A stretch of DNA of 64,000 bases. Source: an uncultured Clostridia bacterium (GTDB taxonomy: Bacteria > Bacillota > Clostridia > Oscillospirales > Ruminococcaceae). Location: the NCBI GenBank assembly GCA_947510165.1, contig CANNSB010000001.1, positions 62,001 through 126,000 of the forward strand, given 5' to 3'. Position 1 is the first letter of the stretch. Each line of letters opens with the position of its first letter. Position numbers and translations under genes: made by a program. Positions 1 to 10,218 of this stretch are shown one piece after another. Under the pieces are notes generated by a model, which had not been told where the DNA came from, did not search any database, and was given only the letters and a program-made list of their open reading frames with translations.

Positions 1-987
<987 letters not shown>

Positions 988-996
988 GTGAATTTG

Positions 997-1647
997 ATGG
1001 AAAATAAGCTTACTTATCATTGTTTTAAAGATAAGGTTGGAAATTTTTTTTATCATTATAAATGGATAGTAATGATTTGTATAATATCCATCTCTATAAT
1101 TAGTATTCTTATTTTTAATTTTTTTAATAGACCATCTTATGATTTAACAGTTTTGATGGTTGGGAATTATTCTTTTTTGTCTGAATATGACAAGATAAAT
1201 CAAGTTTTAAAAGAATATGCAGATGACTATAATCAAGATGGAGAAATTTTAATAGAATTAGTTCCTTTTACAATACAAGATGAGGAAAATTCAGAAAATC
1301 CATATTCTAATACACTTAATCTATCTAAACTAATGGCAAATTTAACATTGTCTACAGCTGTTGTTTATATTATTGATGATTATGTTTATGAATCTATAGG
1401 AACTGATGGTGCTTTTGTTAATTTAGAATTAGAATATGGTGATATTCTTGGGATTAAAAATGATAAATTTAATATAGAAAATACTGAATTTATAAAAAAA
1501 TTAAATCTGCAAAATTTTCCAAAAGACTTTTCTATACTAATAAGGAATATAGAAGACTTTTCTGATAAAAATAAAGAAAAAGTTATTTTAAATTATAATA
1601 ATTCTAAAAACTTTGTAAATAATATAATAACTAATACTTATAAATAA
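997..1647 (+). CDS. Hypothetical protein with one N-terminal TM segment
   Basis: Not recognised. It has about 216 residues with a basic/aromatic N-terminus, one strong hydrophobic segment at about residues 21-44, then a mostly polar and acidic domain predicted to face outward or inward depending on orientation. The ATG at 997 is preferred to the GTG at 988 because the only ribosome binding site (AGGTG, 986-990) sits just before it and overlaps the GTG. It directly follows lysS and precedes lemA, so it may belong to the same transcript. No catalytic motif is seen. It is a real gene by frame, codon use and spacing. Confidence 0.75.
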   Translation: MENKLTYHCFKDKVGNFFYHYKWIVMICIISISIISILIFNFFNRPSYDLTVLMVGNYSFLSEYDKINQVLKEYADDYNQDGEILIELVPFTIQDEENSENPYSNTLNLSKLMANLTLSTAVVYIIDDYVYESIGTDGAFVNLELEYGDILGIKNDKFNIENTEFIKKLNLQNFPKDFSILIRNIEDFSDKNKEKVILNYNNSKNFVNNIITNTYK

Positions 1648-1667
1648 TAGAAAGGAGGAACTATAAA

Positions 1668-2246
1668 ATGAAATCTAAAAAATCTTTTTATATAATAATG
1701 GGATCTATTATCGTTATTATTATTGCTATTTCTTTCATTTGGTTTGGATCTTATAACAAAATTGTAAAGTCAGATATTGTAGTTGATGAAGCATATAGTA
1801 ATATCCAGACACAGCTACAAAGGCGTATAGACTTGATCCCTAACTTAGTGGAAACTGTTAAGGGGTTTGCTTCACAAGAGAAAGAAGTTATAAAATCTGT
1901 TAGTGATGCAAGGGCAGCTATGATGGGTGCAAAAACTATTGAAGATAGTGCACAAGCTTCTAGCCAAGTTTCCTCGGCTTTAGGTCGACTTTTTTCGATC
2001 TCAGAGCAATATCCTGATTTAAAGTCTAACCAAAATTTTATTGCTTTACAAGATCAATTAGAAGGAACAGAAAATAGAATAGCTCAGCATAGGACGAAAT
2101 ATAATGAATCTGTTAAGGAATATAATACAATGGTAAGACTTATGCCGACGTCTATTGTTGCATCTATTATGAATTTTGATGAAAAAAAATATTTTGAGGC
2201 AGATGAGGGTGCAGATGATGTTCCGGAGATTGATTTTGGAAAATAA
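1668..2246 (+). CDS. LemA family membrane protein
   Basis: A LemA family protein of 192 residues. It has one N-terminal TM helix (about residues 7-27), then the helical LemA domain with the family block LQRRIDLIPNLVETVKGFA and the later motif EYNTMVRLMPTSIVA. The function of the family is poorly defined; it is usually encoded beside TPM-domain proteins, as here. A clear AAAGGAGG lies before the ATG. The end overlaps the start of the next gene, which suggests translational coupling. Family assignment is firm; cellular role is not. Confidence 0.93.
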   Translation: MKSKKSFYIIMGSIIVIIIAISFIWFGSYNKIVKSDIVVDEAYSNIQTQLQRRIDLIPNLVETVKGFASQEKEVIKSVSDARAAMMGAKTIEDSAQASSQVSSALGRLFSISEQYPDLKSNQNFIALQDQLEGTENRIAQHRTKYNESVKEYNTMVRLMPTSIVASIMNFDEKKYFEADEGADDVPEIDFGK

Positions 2247-3087
2247 TTTTAAAAAAATCATTAAAATTTCATATGTATTTATATGTTTTTTATTTCTTTT
2301 CAATGGTAAAGAGATATCTCCTTTAGATTTAAATCCTACAGAAAAATTTTTTATAAATGATTATGCAAATATTATAAGTAGTAGCATAGAAGATGAAATA
2401 TATTCTATGGGAGTTCAACTGTATGAAAAAACTACATCACAAGTTGTTGCAGTAACTGTTGATAATATTGGAAATTATCCTATAGAAGACTTTTCTATTA
2501 AATTAGCGGAACATTTTGGAATTGGAGATAAAAATAAAGATAATGGAATTTTACTTATATTTTCTAAACAAGAAGGGAATATACGAATAGAAGTTGGTTA
2601 TGGTCTTGAAGGGGCTATTACAGATTCATATAGTGGAAGAATTTTAGATATGTTTTTTTTAGATTCTGCTAGACAAGGTGATTTTTCTAAAGCTTTTTTA
2701 GAAACTTATAAAGCTTTAACATCTATGGTTTATAAAGAATATGGATTAGAATATAGTTCTGATTATATAATTGAGAATATAGTAGGTGAAAGATCCGATC
2801 TAAAATATGGAATATTGGGGATACTTGTCATTTTAATATTTTTATTTGCTTCTAGATTTGGAGGAGGATTTTCTAGTATTGGCCGTAGAAGACCTTTTAT
2901 ATCTGGGGGATTCTCAGGTGGGGGATTCTCAGGTGGGGGATTTTCAGGAGGAGGATCTTTTGGTGGCGGAGGCTTTTCAGGGGGAGGAGGATCTCTTGGT
3001 GGCGGAGGCTTTTCAGGGGGAGGAGGATCTTTTGGAGGAGGAGGATCTTCTAGAAAACTTATATATAAATTTATAATATGCAATTGA
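2236..3087 (+). CDS. TPM domain (YgcG-like) membrane protein with Gly-rich tail
   Basis: About 283 residues. There is a signal-like hydrophobic N-terminus, a TPM domain (about residues 35-165; motifs INDYANIIS, VTVDNIG, GIGDKNKDNGILL, EVGYGLEGAITD), a TM helix at about 195-212, and a Gly/Ser/Phe-rich C-terminal tail. TPM proteins with Gly-rich tails are commonly paired with LemA. The likely start is TTG at 2236, with GGAG at 2225-2228 as its ribosome binding site inside the end of lemA. A TTG at 2230 is also possible. The gene therefore overlaps lemA by 11 bases. The tail is encoded by near-tandem DNA repeats. Confidence 0.85.
   Translation: MENNFKKIIKISYVFICFLFLFNGKEISPLDLNPTEKFFINDYANIISSSIEDEIYSMGVQLYEKTTSQVVAVTVDNIGNYPIEDFSIKLAEHFGIGDKNKDNGILLIFSKQEGNIRIEVGYGLEGAITDSYSGRILDMFFLDSARQGDFSKAFLETYKALTSMVYKEYGLEYSSDYIIENIVGERSDLKYGILGILVILIFLFASRFGGGFSSIGRRRPFISGGFSGGGFSGGGFSGGGSFGGGGFSGGGGSLGGGGFSGGGGSFGGGGSSRKLIYKFIICN
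2907..3050 (+). repeat. Gly-rich coding repeat in TPM gene
   Basis: Imperfect tandem repeats of about 15 bases (core GGTGGGGGATTCTCA) and later 30-base units containing GGTGGCGGAGGCTTTTC encode GGFSGGG/GGGSFGG motifs. It is far richer in G than the surrounding DNA. Such runs are prone to slippage. Confidence 0.8.
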
Positions 3088-3147
3088 CTTTATATTAATA
3101 TTGATGTAATATTTATTTTATAAATAAAGTCTTGTAGGAGGATTTTA

Positions 3148-3525
3148 ATGGATAATATGAATGATGATATGGAGTATATGCCAGAAATATATTCACTTGT
3201 AGATGAAGATGGGGAAGAATCTGAATTTGAACTTATAGATGAAGCATATATAGATGATAATCGATATTTTGCTCTAACTCCTTTTATACTAGAAGATCAA
3301 GATAACGATGAAGAAGAACAAGAACAAGAACAAGAAGTGGTTATATTAAAGGCATCTAAAAATGAAGATGACGAAGATATTATGGCTACTATTGAAGATG
3401 AAGAAGAATACGAAATGATTAGTCAAGTTTTTTATGATAAATTTCAAGAGATGATGAATGAAATAGAGTTAGATTTAAATATTGATGAAGTTGAATCTGA
3501 TGAAGATATTCCACAACAAGATTAA
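3148..3525 (+). CDS. DUF1292 family acidic protein
   Basis: A 125-residue, very acidic protein of the DUF1292 (YrzB-like) family. The typical pattern is YSLVDEDGEESEFELID near the N-terminus, then YFALTPF and a central VVILKASKNEDDED block. An insert of alternating Glu/Gln (EEEQEQEQEQE) separates the two halves. The ribosome binding site TAGGAGG lies 8 bases before the ATG. In many Clostridia this gene neighbours ruvX (yqgF); here ruvX is nearby but on the opposite strand. Function is unknown. Confidence 0.88.
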   Translation: MDNMNDDMEYMPEIYSLVDEDGEESEFELIDEAYIDDNRYFALTPFILEDQDNDEEEQEQEQEVVILKASKNEDDEDIMATIEDEEEYEMISQVFYDKFQEMMNEIELDLNIDEVESDEDIPQQD

Positions 3526-3545
3526 GATCTATATAATTTAAATTT

Positions 3546-3729
3546 TGATCTGCTATATTTGTTAGTTTTGCGTTAATAATCCAACGTTATTAATAATCAG
3601 GAGTTAATCTCTTTTTAAGTACGGCAGACCTCCCGATTTTTTCGGATGAAGGGAGCATGATATAAAAAGGATCATCTCCGTCCTGTCTTAGACGGGTTTT
3701 TATTCGTGATTCGACGGTTTAGTGGATCA
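3546..3729 (+). ncRNA. Structured non-coding RNA, possibly 6S RNA
   Basis: No reading frame is convincing between DUF1292 and ruvX, yet the stretch is richer in GC than other gaps and folds. The ends pair: bases 3546-3555 with 3720-3729 form a 10-bp helix including two G-U pairs. Inside are a 7-bp hairpin (TTAATAA/TTATTAA), a helix GGCAG/CTGTC extended by GAC/GTC, and an apical hairpin CTCCC/GGGAG containing CCGA/TCGG. A length near 185 nt with a closing stem, a large middle bubble and an apical arm is the layout of 6S RNA (ssrS). The 6S assignment is inference. The strand is taken from the direction of pairing with DUF1292 transcription and could be wrong. Confidence 0.45.
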
Positions 3730-3758
3730 TATTTTAATAATAAAATTATTTTTATAAT

Positions 3759-3830
3759 TTTAATGTATAGAAGAAATAAAAAGCTAACTAGTTTTTACTA
3801 GTTAGCTTTTTATTTCTTCTATACATTAAA
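3759..3830. terminator. Bidirectional terminator, 34-bp perfect palindrome
   Basis: Bases 3759-3792 are the exact reverse complement of 3797-3830, with loop TTTT. The core is AAAAAGCTAACTAGT / ACTAGTTAGCTTTTT, which gives a U-tract in either direction. The last 13 codons and the stop of ruvX lie inside the palindrome. It ends the pyr-ruvX transcript and probably the upstream plus-strand unit. Confidence 0.85.
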
Positions 3831-4228
3831 TAACTTTCTAGGATAATCGTGGCCGCTACAGCATCAATTGTATTTTTTCTTTTTTTTCCTCTAACATTTG
3901 ATTGGTTTAAATAATGCGTAGCAGAAACTGTAGTAGATCTTTCATCCCATAGTAAAACTTTTACTGAATTATTTAAAATATTTTGTAGTTTTTCTTTAAA
4001 AATTTCGCATATAATAGCCCTTGGACCAACTGATCCATCCATATTTTTTGGATGTCCAACTATTATTTCTTCAACAAAATTTTCATCTGATATTTTTTTT
4101 ATATCCGTTATACATCTATCAATATCTTTTTCATGTATAACGGAAAAAGGAGAGGCGAGAAGTTCTGTTTTATCACATATAGATATACCTGTTCTTGCAT
4201 CTCCATAGTCTATTGCCATAATTTTCAT
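3788..4228 (-). CDS. ruvX: RuvX/YqgF Holliday junction resolvase-like nuclease
   Basis: A 146-residue RNase H-fold nuclease of the YqgF family, linked to pre-16S rRNA 5' processing and proposed as a Holliday-junction resolvase. Seen: MAIDYGDARTGIS at the N-terminus with the first catalytic Asp, VGHPKNMDG, LLWDERSTT with the acidic residues, and the final IDAVAATIILE with the last catalytic Asp. It begins 6 bases after pyrD ends, so it seems to be the last gene of the pyrimidine operon. Its final codons form one arm of a long terminator palindrome. Confidence 0.93.
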   Translation of the reverse strand: MKIMAIDYGDARTGISICDKTELLASPFSVIHEKDIDRCITDIKKISDENFVEEIIVGHPKNMDGSVGPRAIICEIFKEKLQNILNNSVKVLLWDERSTTVSATHYLNQSNVRGKKRKNTIDAVAATIILESYLMYRRNKKLTSKN

Positions 4229-4234
4229 ATATAT

Positions 4235-5143
4235 TTAGCTCCATAATATTACAGATCCAATTAAATCTGTAATATTATCTATATTATTTTCAGATAAATA
4301 AGTTTCCAAGCCATCAATTATATCTATTGGTGTTTTAGGTTGATTAAACATTGCAGATCCTATTTGAATCATACTAGCACCTGCCATTATCATCTCTACA
4401 GCCATCTTCCAATTTGATATACCACCTATTCCTATTATAGGAATTTTTACAGCATTATAAACTTGATTTACCATTCTTAGGGCAATAGGGAAAACAGCTT
4501 CTCCTGAAAGTCCACCATAATTTGTTCGTAATATAGGTTTTTTAGTTTTTATATCTATTCTCATAGATAGGATTGTATTTATAAGAGATATACAATCCGC
4601 ACCACTGTCTTCTGCAATTTTTGCCATCTCAGATATATTAGTTACATTAGGTGAAAGTTTTACTATTATTGGTTTTTTTGAAACTTTTTTTACTGAGGAT
4701 ACTAAATTTTGTATACTAGATTTTGATGTACCAAAAGCCATTCCACCCTGTTTTACATTTGGACATGAAATATTTAACTCTATCATACTTACTTCAGAAT
4801 TATTTAATTTTTCTACCATTTCTATAAAATCTTCTATTGTTTCACCCGCTATATTTGCTATAACATTTGAATTTAAAGTTTTATAGTATGGAATAATATT
4901 TTTTACAAGATGGTCGATACCATCATTTTGTAATCCTACAGAATTTAACATTCCTTTTGGAGTTTCTGCAACTCTTGGTGCTGGGTTTCCTAATTTAGGA
5001 TTTTTTGTTGTTCCTTTTGTAATTACTGCGCCTAGTTTATCAAAAGAAAAAAAATCCATCAACCCAAATCCAAAAGTTCCTGATGCTGGAATAATAGGAT
5101 TTTTAAAATCTATATTACATATTGATAAATTAAGTTTACTCAT
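4235..5143 (-). CDS. pyrD: Dihydroorotate dehydrogenase, catalytic subunit (PyrDB type)
   Basis: Oxidises dihydroorotate to orotate, the fourth step of UMP synthesis. This is a class 1B enzyme working with PyrK to use NAD+. About 302 residues. Seen: NPIIPASGTFGFG near the N-terminus, MIELNISCPNVKQGG with the class 1B catalytic Cys, VKLSPNVT, and the FMN phosphate site IGIGGISNW...GASMIQIGSAMF. The start is ATG 5143, preceded by AAAGAGGTG; an upstream in-frame extension would lie wholly within pyrK and lacks homology. It overlaps the pyrK stop by 8 bases. Confidence 0.95.
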   Translation of the reverse strand: MSKLNLSICNIDFKNPIIPASGTFGFGLMDFFSFDKLGAVITKGTTKNPKLGNPAPRVAETPKGMLNSVGLQNDGIDHLVKNIIPYYKTLNSNVIANIAGETIEDFIEMVEKLNNSEVSMIELNISCPNVKQGGMAFGTSKSSIQNLVSSVKKVSKKPIIVKLSPNVTNISEMAKIAEDSGADCISLINTILSMRIDIKTKKPILRTNYGGLSGEAVFPIALRMVNQVYNAVKIPIIGIGGISNWKMAVEMIMAGASMIQIGSAMFNQPKTPIDIIDGLETYLSENNIDNITDLIGSVILWS

Positions 5144-5906
5144 CAAAAAACACCTCTTTATAATCAAAAACCGGACCATCTTTACAAATATGGAGATAAG
5201 TTTTTTTATTATTTCTTTTTGCTTCACAAGCACAAACTAAACAATTTCCCATTCCACATGCCATTTTTTGTTCCATAGAAACTTGACATTGAATATTATT
5301 TTTCTTGGCTATATCTGCAATTCCTTTCATCATACCTAAAGGACCGCAAGTATATATTATATCTATTTTTTCTTTTAATAAAAGCTCATTTAATCCATTA
5401 GTTACGAACCCTTTAAGACCCATAGATCCATCATCTGTGCATATTATAGTTTCTTTACAGTAGGTTTTAAAAACATCCTCTAATATAACTTTTGATTTGT
5501 TTTGAAACCCTAGTATAGCAAAAGAGTTTTTTCCATAAAATTTAGAAACACTAACTAGAGGAGGGGATCCAATACCTCCACCTATTACAACAGCTCTACT
5601 TTCTTTGGTTATAAGTTTAAAACCTCTTCCGAGAGGTCCGATTATATCTATATAATCATCTGATTTTATATGTGATAATTTTTCTGTACCTTCTCCACGA
5701 ATTTCAAAAATTATCGTGATAGTTTCATTTTCTATATCAATATCAGATATTGATATAGGTCTTCTTAATAAAAAGCCATCAATATTTATATTTACAAATT
5801 GACCTGATAGAGATTCTTTTGCGATTTGTGGAGAATGTACTAATAATTTAAATACATTAATTCCAATTTCATCTTTTTTTAAAACTAAAAATTTTCCTTG
5901 TACCAT
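5136..5906 (-). CDS. pyrK: Dihydroorotate dehydrogenase electron transfer subunit
   Basis: Flavin and iron-sulfur subunit that passes electrons from PyrD to NAD+. 256 residues: an FAD-binding beta-barrel (LRRPISISD, RGEGTEKLS), an NAD-binding domain (VVIGGGIGSPPLVS, IYTCGPLGMM) and a C-terminal [2Fe-2S] site with Cys spacing CGMGNCLVCAC plus a later Cys in HICKDGPVF. The gene follows carB after 15 bases with TAGGAG before the ATG. Confidence 0.95.
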   Translation of the reverse strand: MVQGKFLVLKKDEIGINVFKLLVHSPQIAKESLSGQFVNINIDGFLLRRPISISDIDIENETITIIFEIRGEGTEKLSHIKSDDYIDIIGPLGRGFKLITKESRAVVIGGGIGSPPLVSVSKFYGKNSFAILGFQNKSKVILEDVFKTYCKETIICTDDGSMGLKGFVTNGLNELLLKEKIDIIYTCGPLGMMKGIADIAKKNNIQCQVSMEQKMACGMGNCLVCACEAKRNNKKTYLHICKDGPVFDYKEVFFDE

Positions 5907-5921
5907 ATTTCATCTCCTATA

Positions 5922-8900
5922 TTATAATTTGTTTATGTCAACTAAATCTAGATCTTCAACTTTTTTATTTAGTATAATACTGTCAATAATTGCATTGGCT
6001 GTATCTATAGATGTTAGACAACATATAGATCTTTCAACTGCTTTTCTTCTAATTTTAACATCATCTAAAGCTGGTAGTCTTCCTTTAGATGATGTGGATA
6101 TTACATAATCAACCTTACCGCTTTCTATAAGTGTTAGAGTATTTTCTTCTCCCTCATGAATTTTTTTAACTACATTTGTTGGTATCATATTTTTATTTAA
6201 AATATGAGCTGTTTTAGATGTTGCATATATGTTAAATCCAAGAGATGAAAATTTTTCTGCAATTGGTATAACTTCATTTTTATCTTGATCTCTAACTGTT
6301 ATTAAAACTCCACCAGATCTTTTTAGTGTATATCCAGCACCAATAATTCCTTTTAATAACGCTTGAGAAAATGTTTTAGATATACCTAAAACTTCACCTG
6401 TAGATTTCATTTCTGGACCAAGATGATTATCAACATCATGTAATTTCTCAAAACTAAATACAGGAACTTTTACAGCGATATAATCAGAGCAAGGTTTTAG
6501 ACCTGTTCCACATCCAATATCTTTTAGATTTTCTCCTAAAGATATTCTCGTTGCTATTTCAATCATTGGAATTCCAGTAACTTTACTGATATATGGAACT
6601 GTCCTAGATGATCTAGGATTGACTTCTATGACATATACATCTTCATTATACACTACATACTGTATATTTATAAGACCTTTTGTATGAAGATTTTGTGATA
6701 ATTTTTTTGTATATTCAATAATAGTGGCTTTAACAGCTTCGGATATATTTTGCGCAGGGTATACAGATATAGAATCACCGGAATGAACTCCAGCTCTTTC
6801 TATATGCTCCATTATTCCGGGAATAAGAAAATCTACCCCATCAGATATAGCGTCTACTTCAATTTCACGACCCATTATATATTTATCAATTAAAATAGGA
6901 TTTTCTATATTTGTAGCTGTAATAATATCCATATATTCTATAACATCTTCATTTGAGTATGCAATAATCATATTTTGTCCACCAAGAACATATGATGGAC
7001 GTAATAAAACTGGATATGATAGCCTTTGAGAAACTTCAACGGCTTCTCTAGTTGTAAAAACTGTTTCGCCTTCTGGGCGAGGTATATTACATTTTTCTAA
7101 AAGATTATCGAATTTTTCTCTATCTTCAGCTCTATCTATATCTTCAAAGCTTGTTCCAATAATTTTTATTCCGTTTTTGCTTAAATATTCTGTTAATTTA
7201 ATGGCTGTTTGTCCACCAAATTGAACTATAACTCCTACTGGTTTTTCAACTTTAATTATATTCATGACATCTTCTTTTGTTATAGGTTCAAAGTATAGCC
7301 TATCAGCTGTATCAAAATCAGTAGAAACTGTTTCAGGATTATTATTACATAAAACTGCCTCATATCCAAGTTTTTTCACTGCCCATGCTGCATGAACACA
7401 GCTGTAATCAAATTCTATACCTTGACCAATTCTAATGGGGCCAGAGCCAATAATTAGTATGCTTTTTTTATTGGATTTATTTTCTTTTATAAATTCATCA
7501 GCTTCATCTTCATCACCTATTGTAGAATAAAAATATGGAGTCTGTGCAGCAAATTCTGCTGCACAGGTGTCAACCATTTTATATATAGGATTTATTTTAT
7601 TTTTTATTTTTTTATTTGATATTCTTTCTATTGTACTGTCTAGGTATCCAAATTTTTTAGCTTTAATATAATTTTCCTGATTTAAATCTGATTTTAACTC
7701 ATCCTCAAGTTTAGATATATTATTTAATTTATGTAAAAACCACATATCTATTTTTGTAATTTCATTTATATACTTAATAGTTATTCCTCTTTTAAGAGCC
7801 TCAAATATAACGAAACATCTTTCATCATCTATATTATGTAAAAGTTTTTCTATATCTTTTCTAGATCTTTTAGAAAGTTTTGGAAGAGATAAGCTATCTA
7901 ACCCTATTTCTGCACCACGTACAGATTTCATTATAGCCTCTTCAAAACTTGTTCCAATACTCATAACTTCTCCTGTTGCTTTCATCTGTGTTCCAAGAGT
8001 TTTTTTGGCATAAACAAATTTATCAAATGGCCATTTAGGAAACTTTACAACTACATAGTCTAAAGCTGGTTCAAAACAAGCAAAAGTTTTATTTGTCACA
8101 TCGTTTTTAATTTCATCAAGAGTATATCCAATTGCAATTTTTGTTGATACTTTTGCAATTGGATATCCCGTTGCTTTAGAAGCAAGAGCCGATGAACGAG
8201 AAACTCTTGGGTTAACCTCTATAACGGCATATTCAAAACTTTCTGGATGTAAAGCAAATTGACAGTTGCATCCGCCTTCAACTCCTAGCTCTGAAACTAT
8301 ATTTAAAGCGGCGGTTCTAAGTATTTGATATTCTTTATCTGCCAAGGTTACACAAGGTGCAATTACTATACTATCTCCTGTGTGAACACCAACAGGATCA
8401 AAGTTTTCCATGCTACAAACAGTTATAATACTACCTTTAGAATCTCGTATAACTTCAAATTCTATCTCTTTCCAACCTGATATACAACGTTCTATTAAAA
8501 CTTGTGTTATTGGAGATAGACGGAGACCATTTTCACATATATTCGAAAGTTCAATTTTATCTTGCGCAATTCCTCCACCGCTTCCTCCTAGGGTAAAAGC
8601 TGGGCGAACAATAACAGGATATCCAATTTCATCTGCAAATATTAGTGCATCTTTTATATTTGTTACAACTTTTGATGGTATACAAGGTTGTTTAATCTTT
8701 TCCATAGTGTCTTTAAAAGTTTGTCTATCTTCTGCTTTATCAATTGTTTCTGGATTTGCTCCTAGTAATTTCACATTATTTTCTTCTAAAAAACCTTCTT
8801 TTGCAAGTTGCATAGAAAGTGTTAAACTTGTTTGTCCTCCAAGTGTAGAAAGTATGCTATCTGGTTTTTCTATTTTAATTATTTTTTTAATAACTTCTAT

Positions 8901-9110
8901 TGTTAGTGGTTCTATATAAATTTTATCTGCCATTGATCTATCCGTCATTATTGTAGCGGGATTAGAATTTATTAATATAACTTCTAATCCTTCTTTTTTT
9001 AAAGCTCTACAAGCCTGTGTTCCTGCATAATCAAATTCTGCAGCTTGTCCAATTATAATAGGACCAGAACCAATAACTAAAACGCTTTTAATATCATTAC
9101 GTAATGGCAT
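5922..9110 (-). CDS. carB: Carbamoyl-phosphate synthase large subunit
   Basis: Makes carbamoyl phosphate from bicarbonate, ammonia and two ATP for pyrimidines (and arginine). About 1062 residues, the full family length. It has two tandem ATP-grasp halves: the first starts VLVIGSGPIIIGQAAEFDYAG, the second ILIIGSGPIRIGQGIEFDYS. A C-terminal MGS-like allosteric domain carries VITVRDQDK..-type sequence (seen as LITVRDQDKNEV). The start is set at ATG 9110 (MPLRNDIKSVLVIG), one base after the carA stop; a GTG at 9122 would add four non-homologous residues. Confidence 0.96.
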   Translation of the reverse strand: MPLRNDIKSVLVIGSGPIIIGQAAEFDYAGTQACRALKKEGLEVILINSNPATIMTDRSMADKIYIEPLTIEVIKKIIKIEKPDSILSTLGGQTSLTLSMQLAKEGFLEENNVKLLGANPETIDKAEDRQTFKDTMEKIKQPCIPSKVVTNIKDALIFADEIGYPVIVRPAFTLGGSGGGIAQDKIELSNICENGLRLSPITQVLIERCISGWKEIEFEVIRDSKGSIITVCSMENFDPVGVHTGDSIVIAPCVTLADKEYQILRTAALNIVSELGVEGGCNCQFALHPESFEYAVIEVNPRVSRSSALASKATGYPIAKVSTKIAIGYTLDEIKNDVTNKTFACFEPALDYVVVKFPKWPFDKFVYAKKTLGTQMKATGEVMSIGTSFEEAIMKSVRGAEIGLDSLSLPKLSKRSRKDIEKLLHNIDDERCFVIFEALKRGITIKYINEITKIDMWFLHKLNNISKLEDELKSDLNQENYIKAKKFGYLDSTIERISNKKIKNKINPIYKMVDTCAAEFAAQTPYFYSTIGDEDEADEFIKENKSNKKSILIIGSGPIRIGQGIEFDYSCVHAAWAVKKLGYEAVLCNNNPETVSTDFDTADRLYFEPITKEDVMNIIKVEKPVGVIVQFGGQTAIKLTEYLSKNGIKIIGTSFEDIDRAEDREKFDNLLEKCNIPRPEGETVFTTREAVEVSQRLSYPVLLRPSYVLGGQNMIIAYSNEDVIEYMDIITATNIENPILIDKYIMGREIEVDAISDGVDFLIPGIMEHIERAGVHSGDSISVYPAQNISEAVKATIIEYTKKLSQNLHTKGLINIQYVVYNEDVYVIEVNPRSSRTVPYISKVTGIPMIEIATRISLGENLKDIGCGTGLKPCSDYIAVKVPVFSFEKLHDVDNHLGPEMKSTGEVLGISKTFSQALLKGIIGAGYTLKRSGGVLITVRDQDKNEVIPIAEKFSSLGFNIYATSKTAHILNKNMIPTNVVKKIHEGEENTLTLIESGKVDYVISTSSKGRLPALDDVKIRRKAVERSICCLTSIDTANAIIDSIILNKKVEDLDLVDINKL

Positions 9111-9111
9111 T

Positions 9112-10203
9112 TTATAGCTCACTTTCTATTATTTTTATAAATTCATCAAAAAGATAAGATGTGTCATTTGGACCAGCAGCTGCTTCTGGATGAAATTGAA
9201 CAGTAAATATTTTTTTATTTTTATATTTAATTCCTTCGCAGCTATTATCGTTTACATTTACATGGCTTATATCTGCTATTGATCTATCAACTGATAAAGA
9301 TTCAACTGCGTATCCATGATTTTGAGTTGTTATAAAAACTTTTTCTTTTTTCAAGTCTTTTATTGGTTGGTTTGCTCCGCGATGACCATATTTTAATTTT
9401 TGTGTGGTAAAATTATTTGCAAGAGCCATGAGCTGGTGTCCCAAACATATACCAAATATAGGGATATTTAAGTTAGAAATTTCTTTTAAATTTTGTATTA
9501 TTTCTATATTTTCAGAAGGGTTTCCAGGACCGTTTGACAGCATAATTCCATCTGGATTTAATTTTTTTATATCATCCATATTAGTATTATACGGGAGGAC
9601 TATAACACTGCATCCTCTTTTTAATAATTCTTTTCTTATATTAAATTTATATCCAAAATCTAATAGAGCAATTGTTAATTTGGATGAATTTTCTGGTAAA
9701 AAAATTTGTTTTTCTTTTATAGAAACGTTTTTAACAGAATCTTCTATTTTAAACTGCTTTATTTTATCTAAAATTATAGATATATCTTTTGGATATTCTG
9801 TTGTAATAATAACATTCATGCTGCCATCTTCTCTAATTATTCTTGTTAATTTTCTAGTGTCAATATCTTTAATTCCTATAATATTATTTTCATATAAAAA
9901 TTCTTCTAAAGTTGATTTTTTTCTAAAGTTGGAAGGATATTCACAACTTTCTTTAATTATATATCCTTTTAAATAGGGTTTATTAGATTCGTTATCTAAA
10001 GAATTTATCCCGTAGTTTCCTATAAGTGGAAAGGTTTGTACAACTATTTGTCCATAATAACTAGGATCTGTCAAAGTTTCTTGATATCCTGTCATACCAG
10101 TGGTAAAAACAATCTCTCCTATAGTTTCTCCTTTTGCTCCTATACTAATTCCTTGAAAAATTTCTCCGTTAGATAGGATAAGAAAAGCTTTTTTTTTATT
10201 CAT
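9112..10203 (-). CDS. carA: Carbamoyl-phosphate synthase small subunit
   Basis: Glutaminase subunit that feeds ammonia to CarB. 363 residues. The N-terminal CPSase_sm domain has GETIGEIVFTTGMTGYQET and YPSNFR. The C-terminal class I amidotransferase has the nucleophile Cys in FGICLGHQLMAL and the His/Glu pair in VQFHPEAAAGP. TAGGAG precedes the ATG. It lies 15 bases after pyrF and directly before carB. Confidence 0.96.
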   Translation of the reverse strand: MNKKKAFLILSNGEIFQGISIGAKGETIGEIVFTTGMTGYQETLTDPSYYGQIVVQTFPLIGNYGINSLDNESNKPYLKGYIIKESCEYPSNFRKKSTLEEFLYENNIIGIKDIDTRKLTRIIREDGSMNVIITTEYPKDISIILDKIKQFKIEDSVKNVSIKEKQIFLPENSSKLTIALLDFGYKFNIRKELLKRGCSVIVLPYNTNMDDIKKLNPDGIMLSNGPGNPSENIEIIQNLKEISNLNIPIFGICLGHQLMALANNFTTQKLKYGHRGANQPIKDLKKEKVFITTQNHGYAVESLSVDRSIADISHVNVNDNSCEGIKYKNKKIFTVQFHPEAAAGPNDTSYLFDEFIKIIESEL

Positions 10204-10218
10204 ATCTTTCTCCTATAA

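Noticed and set aside
2846-3076. Leu/Glu-rich repeat frame on the plus strand
   Set aside because: Another frame of the same Gly-rich DNA repeat; lies wholly within the TPM gene.
2763-3083. Proline-rich open frame on the minus strand (repeats of Pro and Asp/Glu)
   Set aside because: It is the antisense shadow of the Gly-rich tail of the TPM gene; no ribosome binding site and no independent support.
8410-8919. 169-residue frame opposite carB
   Set aside because: Antisense to a highly conserved carB region; composition follows from carB codons.
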